Source of the DNA: Frondihabitans australicus
Lineage (GTDB): Bacteria; Actinomycetota; Actinomycetes; Actinomycetales; Microbacteriaceae
Assembly: GCF_003634555.1 (NCBI RefSeq)
Contig: NZ_RBKS01000001.1
Coordinates: forward strand, 1,116,001-1,180,000
Length of the DNA: 64,000 nucleotides
Direction of reading: 5' to 3'
The position numbers and the translations under genes were made by a program. The stretch's first letter is position 1, and every line of letters begins with the position of its first letter. Shown here in pieces: positions 63,599 to 64,000 of the stretch. The notes under the pieces are model-generated. The model searched no databases, was not told where the DNA came from, and was given only the letters and a program-made list of their open reading frames with translations.

Positions 63599-64000
63599 CT
63601 ACCAGCGCCGCACGACCGCGGCCTTCGGCCCGGCGACGAGGGCCTGCGCGGGAACGTCGTCGGCGACGACCGCACCGGCCGCCACGACGGAGTCGCGCCC
63701 GATCGTCACGCCCGGCAGAATCATGGCGCCCGCACCGATCCACACGTTCTCCTCGACCACGATCGGCGCCCCGGTGAGGAACTGCCTCCGCTCGCCCGGG
63801 TCGACCGGGTGCCCCATAGTGATGAACGTCGCCTTGGGCCCCACCATCACCCCGTCGCCGAGCGTGATGCCGCCGTAGTCGAGAAACGTGCAGCCCTGGT
63901 TGATGAAGACCCGCTCGCCGAGTCGCAGATTCAGGCCGTGGTCGGTGTAGAACGGCGGGTACACGGTCAGCCGCGACGGCAGCGGGCGGCCCAGGATCGC
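63599..64000 (-). CDS. maltose/galactoside-type O-acetyltransferase (hexapeptide repeat), 5' truncated by window
   Basis: The frame stays open to the window end (PLPSRLTVYPPFYTDHG upstream of the GTG at 63964), so the N-terminus lies outside. The visible 133 codons form a left-handed beta-helix: PPFYTDHGLNLRLGERVFINQGCTFLD, the catalytic His in ITMGHPVDP and hexapeptides IVVEENVWIGAGAMILPGVTIGRDSVVAAGAVV. It acetylates a sugar with acetyl-CoA. Confidence 0.88.
   Translation of the reverse strand, partial: AILGRPLPSRLTVYPPFYTDHGLNLRLGERVFINQGCTFLDYGGITLGDGVMVGPKATFITMGHPVDPGERRQFLTGAPIVVEENVWIGAGAMILPGVTIGRDSVVAAGAVVADDVPAQALVAGPKAAVVRRW

Overview
The window is high-GC DNA with heavy GTG start use, dense coding and many 1- or 4-base gene overlaps. 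It comes from an actinobacterium, most likely a member of the Microbacteriaceae. The pointers are the compact FAS-II cluster fabD-fabH-acpP-fabF next to a PucR/FasR-type regulator and a homodimeric-type aceE, a DUF3145 gene beside fabF, and a type VII (WXG100/EssC-like) secretion-associated locus fused to a MoxR-DUF58-transglutaminase operon. Genus is not determined. No rRNA, insertion sequence, prophage or CRISPR array was seen; there is one tRNA-Val(TAC).

Layout. 3-1301: MFS exporter cut by the window edge. 1514-4177: three small WXG100-type proteins and a 541-aa WXG-like effector ending in a TNT-type (NAD+ glycohydrolase) toxin domain. 4177-6607: a low-GC tail of small genes falling into two paralogous families, probably an immunity array, with a 42-bp in-frame direct repeat at its end. 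6756-20107: a tightly coupled operon of an FHA protein, a Ser/Thr kinase, a 1886-aa membrane-anchored Ig/FN3 protein, a MoxR ATPase, a DUF58 protein, a transglutaminase-like protein without its catalytic Cys and His, and a small FHA protein. An MFS transporter and an epimerase follow.

22498-25806 (minus): phosphoesterase, alpha/beta hydrolase, an orphan sugar-type ABC permease and signal peptidase I. 25891-32340: an EssC/EccC-like FtsK/SpoIIIE ATPase of 1450 aa, a secreted Ig-like protein and a divergent single-pass membrane protein; these look like the export motor and surface partners of the first locus. 32376-36086: histidine kinase, and an EmrB-type MFS exporter with its MarR regulator. 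36227-44486: secreted DUF3616/Ig protein, small proteins, a luciferase-like monooxygenase/FMN reductase pair, DUF1684 and an actinobacterial PolA-like polymerase. 44616-52977: DUF3145, the FAS-II cluster, its PucR regulator and aceE. 53253-64000: peroxiredoxin, VOC proteins, acyltransferase, tRNA-Val, cytosine permease, GNAT, aldo/keto reductase with divergent TetR and paired operators, small hypotheticals and a truncated hexapeptide acetyltransferase.

Two genome-scale signals lie outside gene annotation. The nonamer CGCAGGA(G/T)C occurs 42 times, about evenly on both strands, often at the cost of rare codons. Five long hairpins of unrelated stem sequence sit in intergenic gaps.
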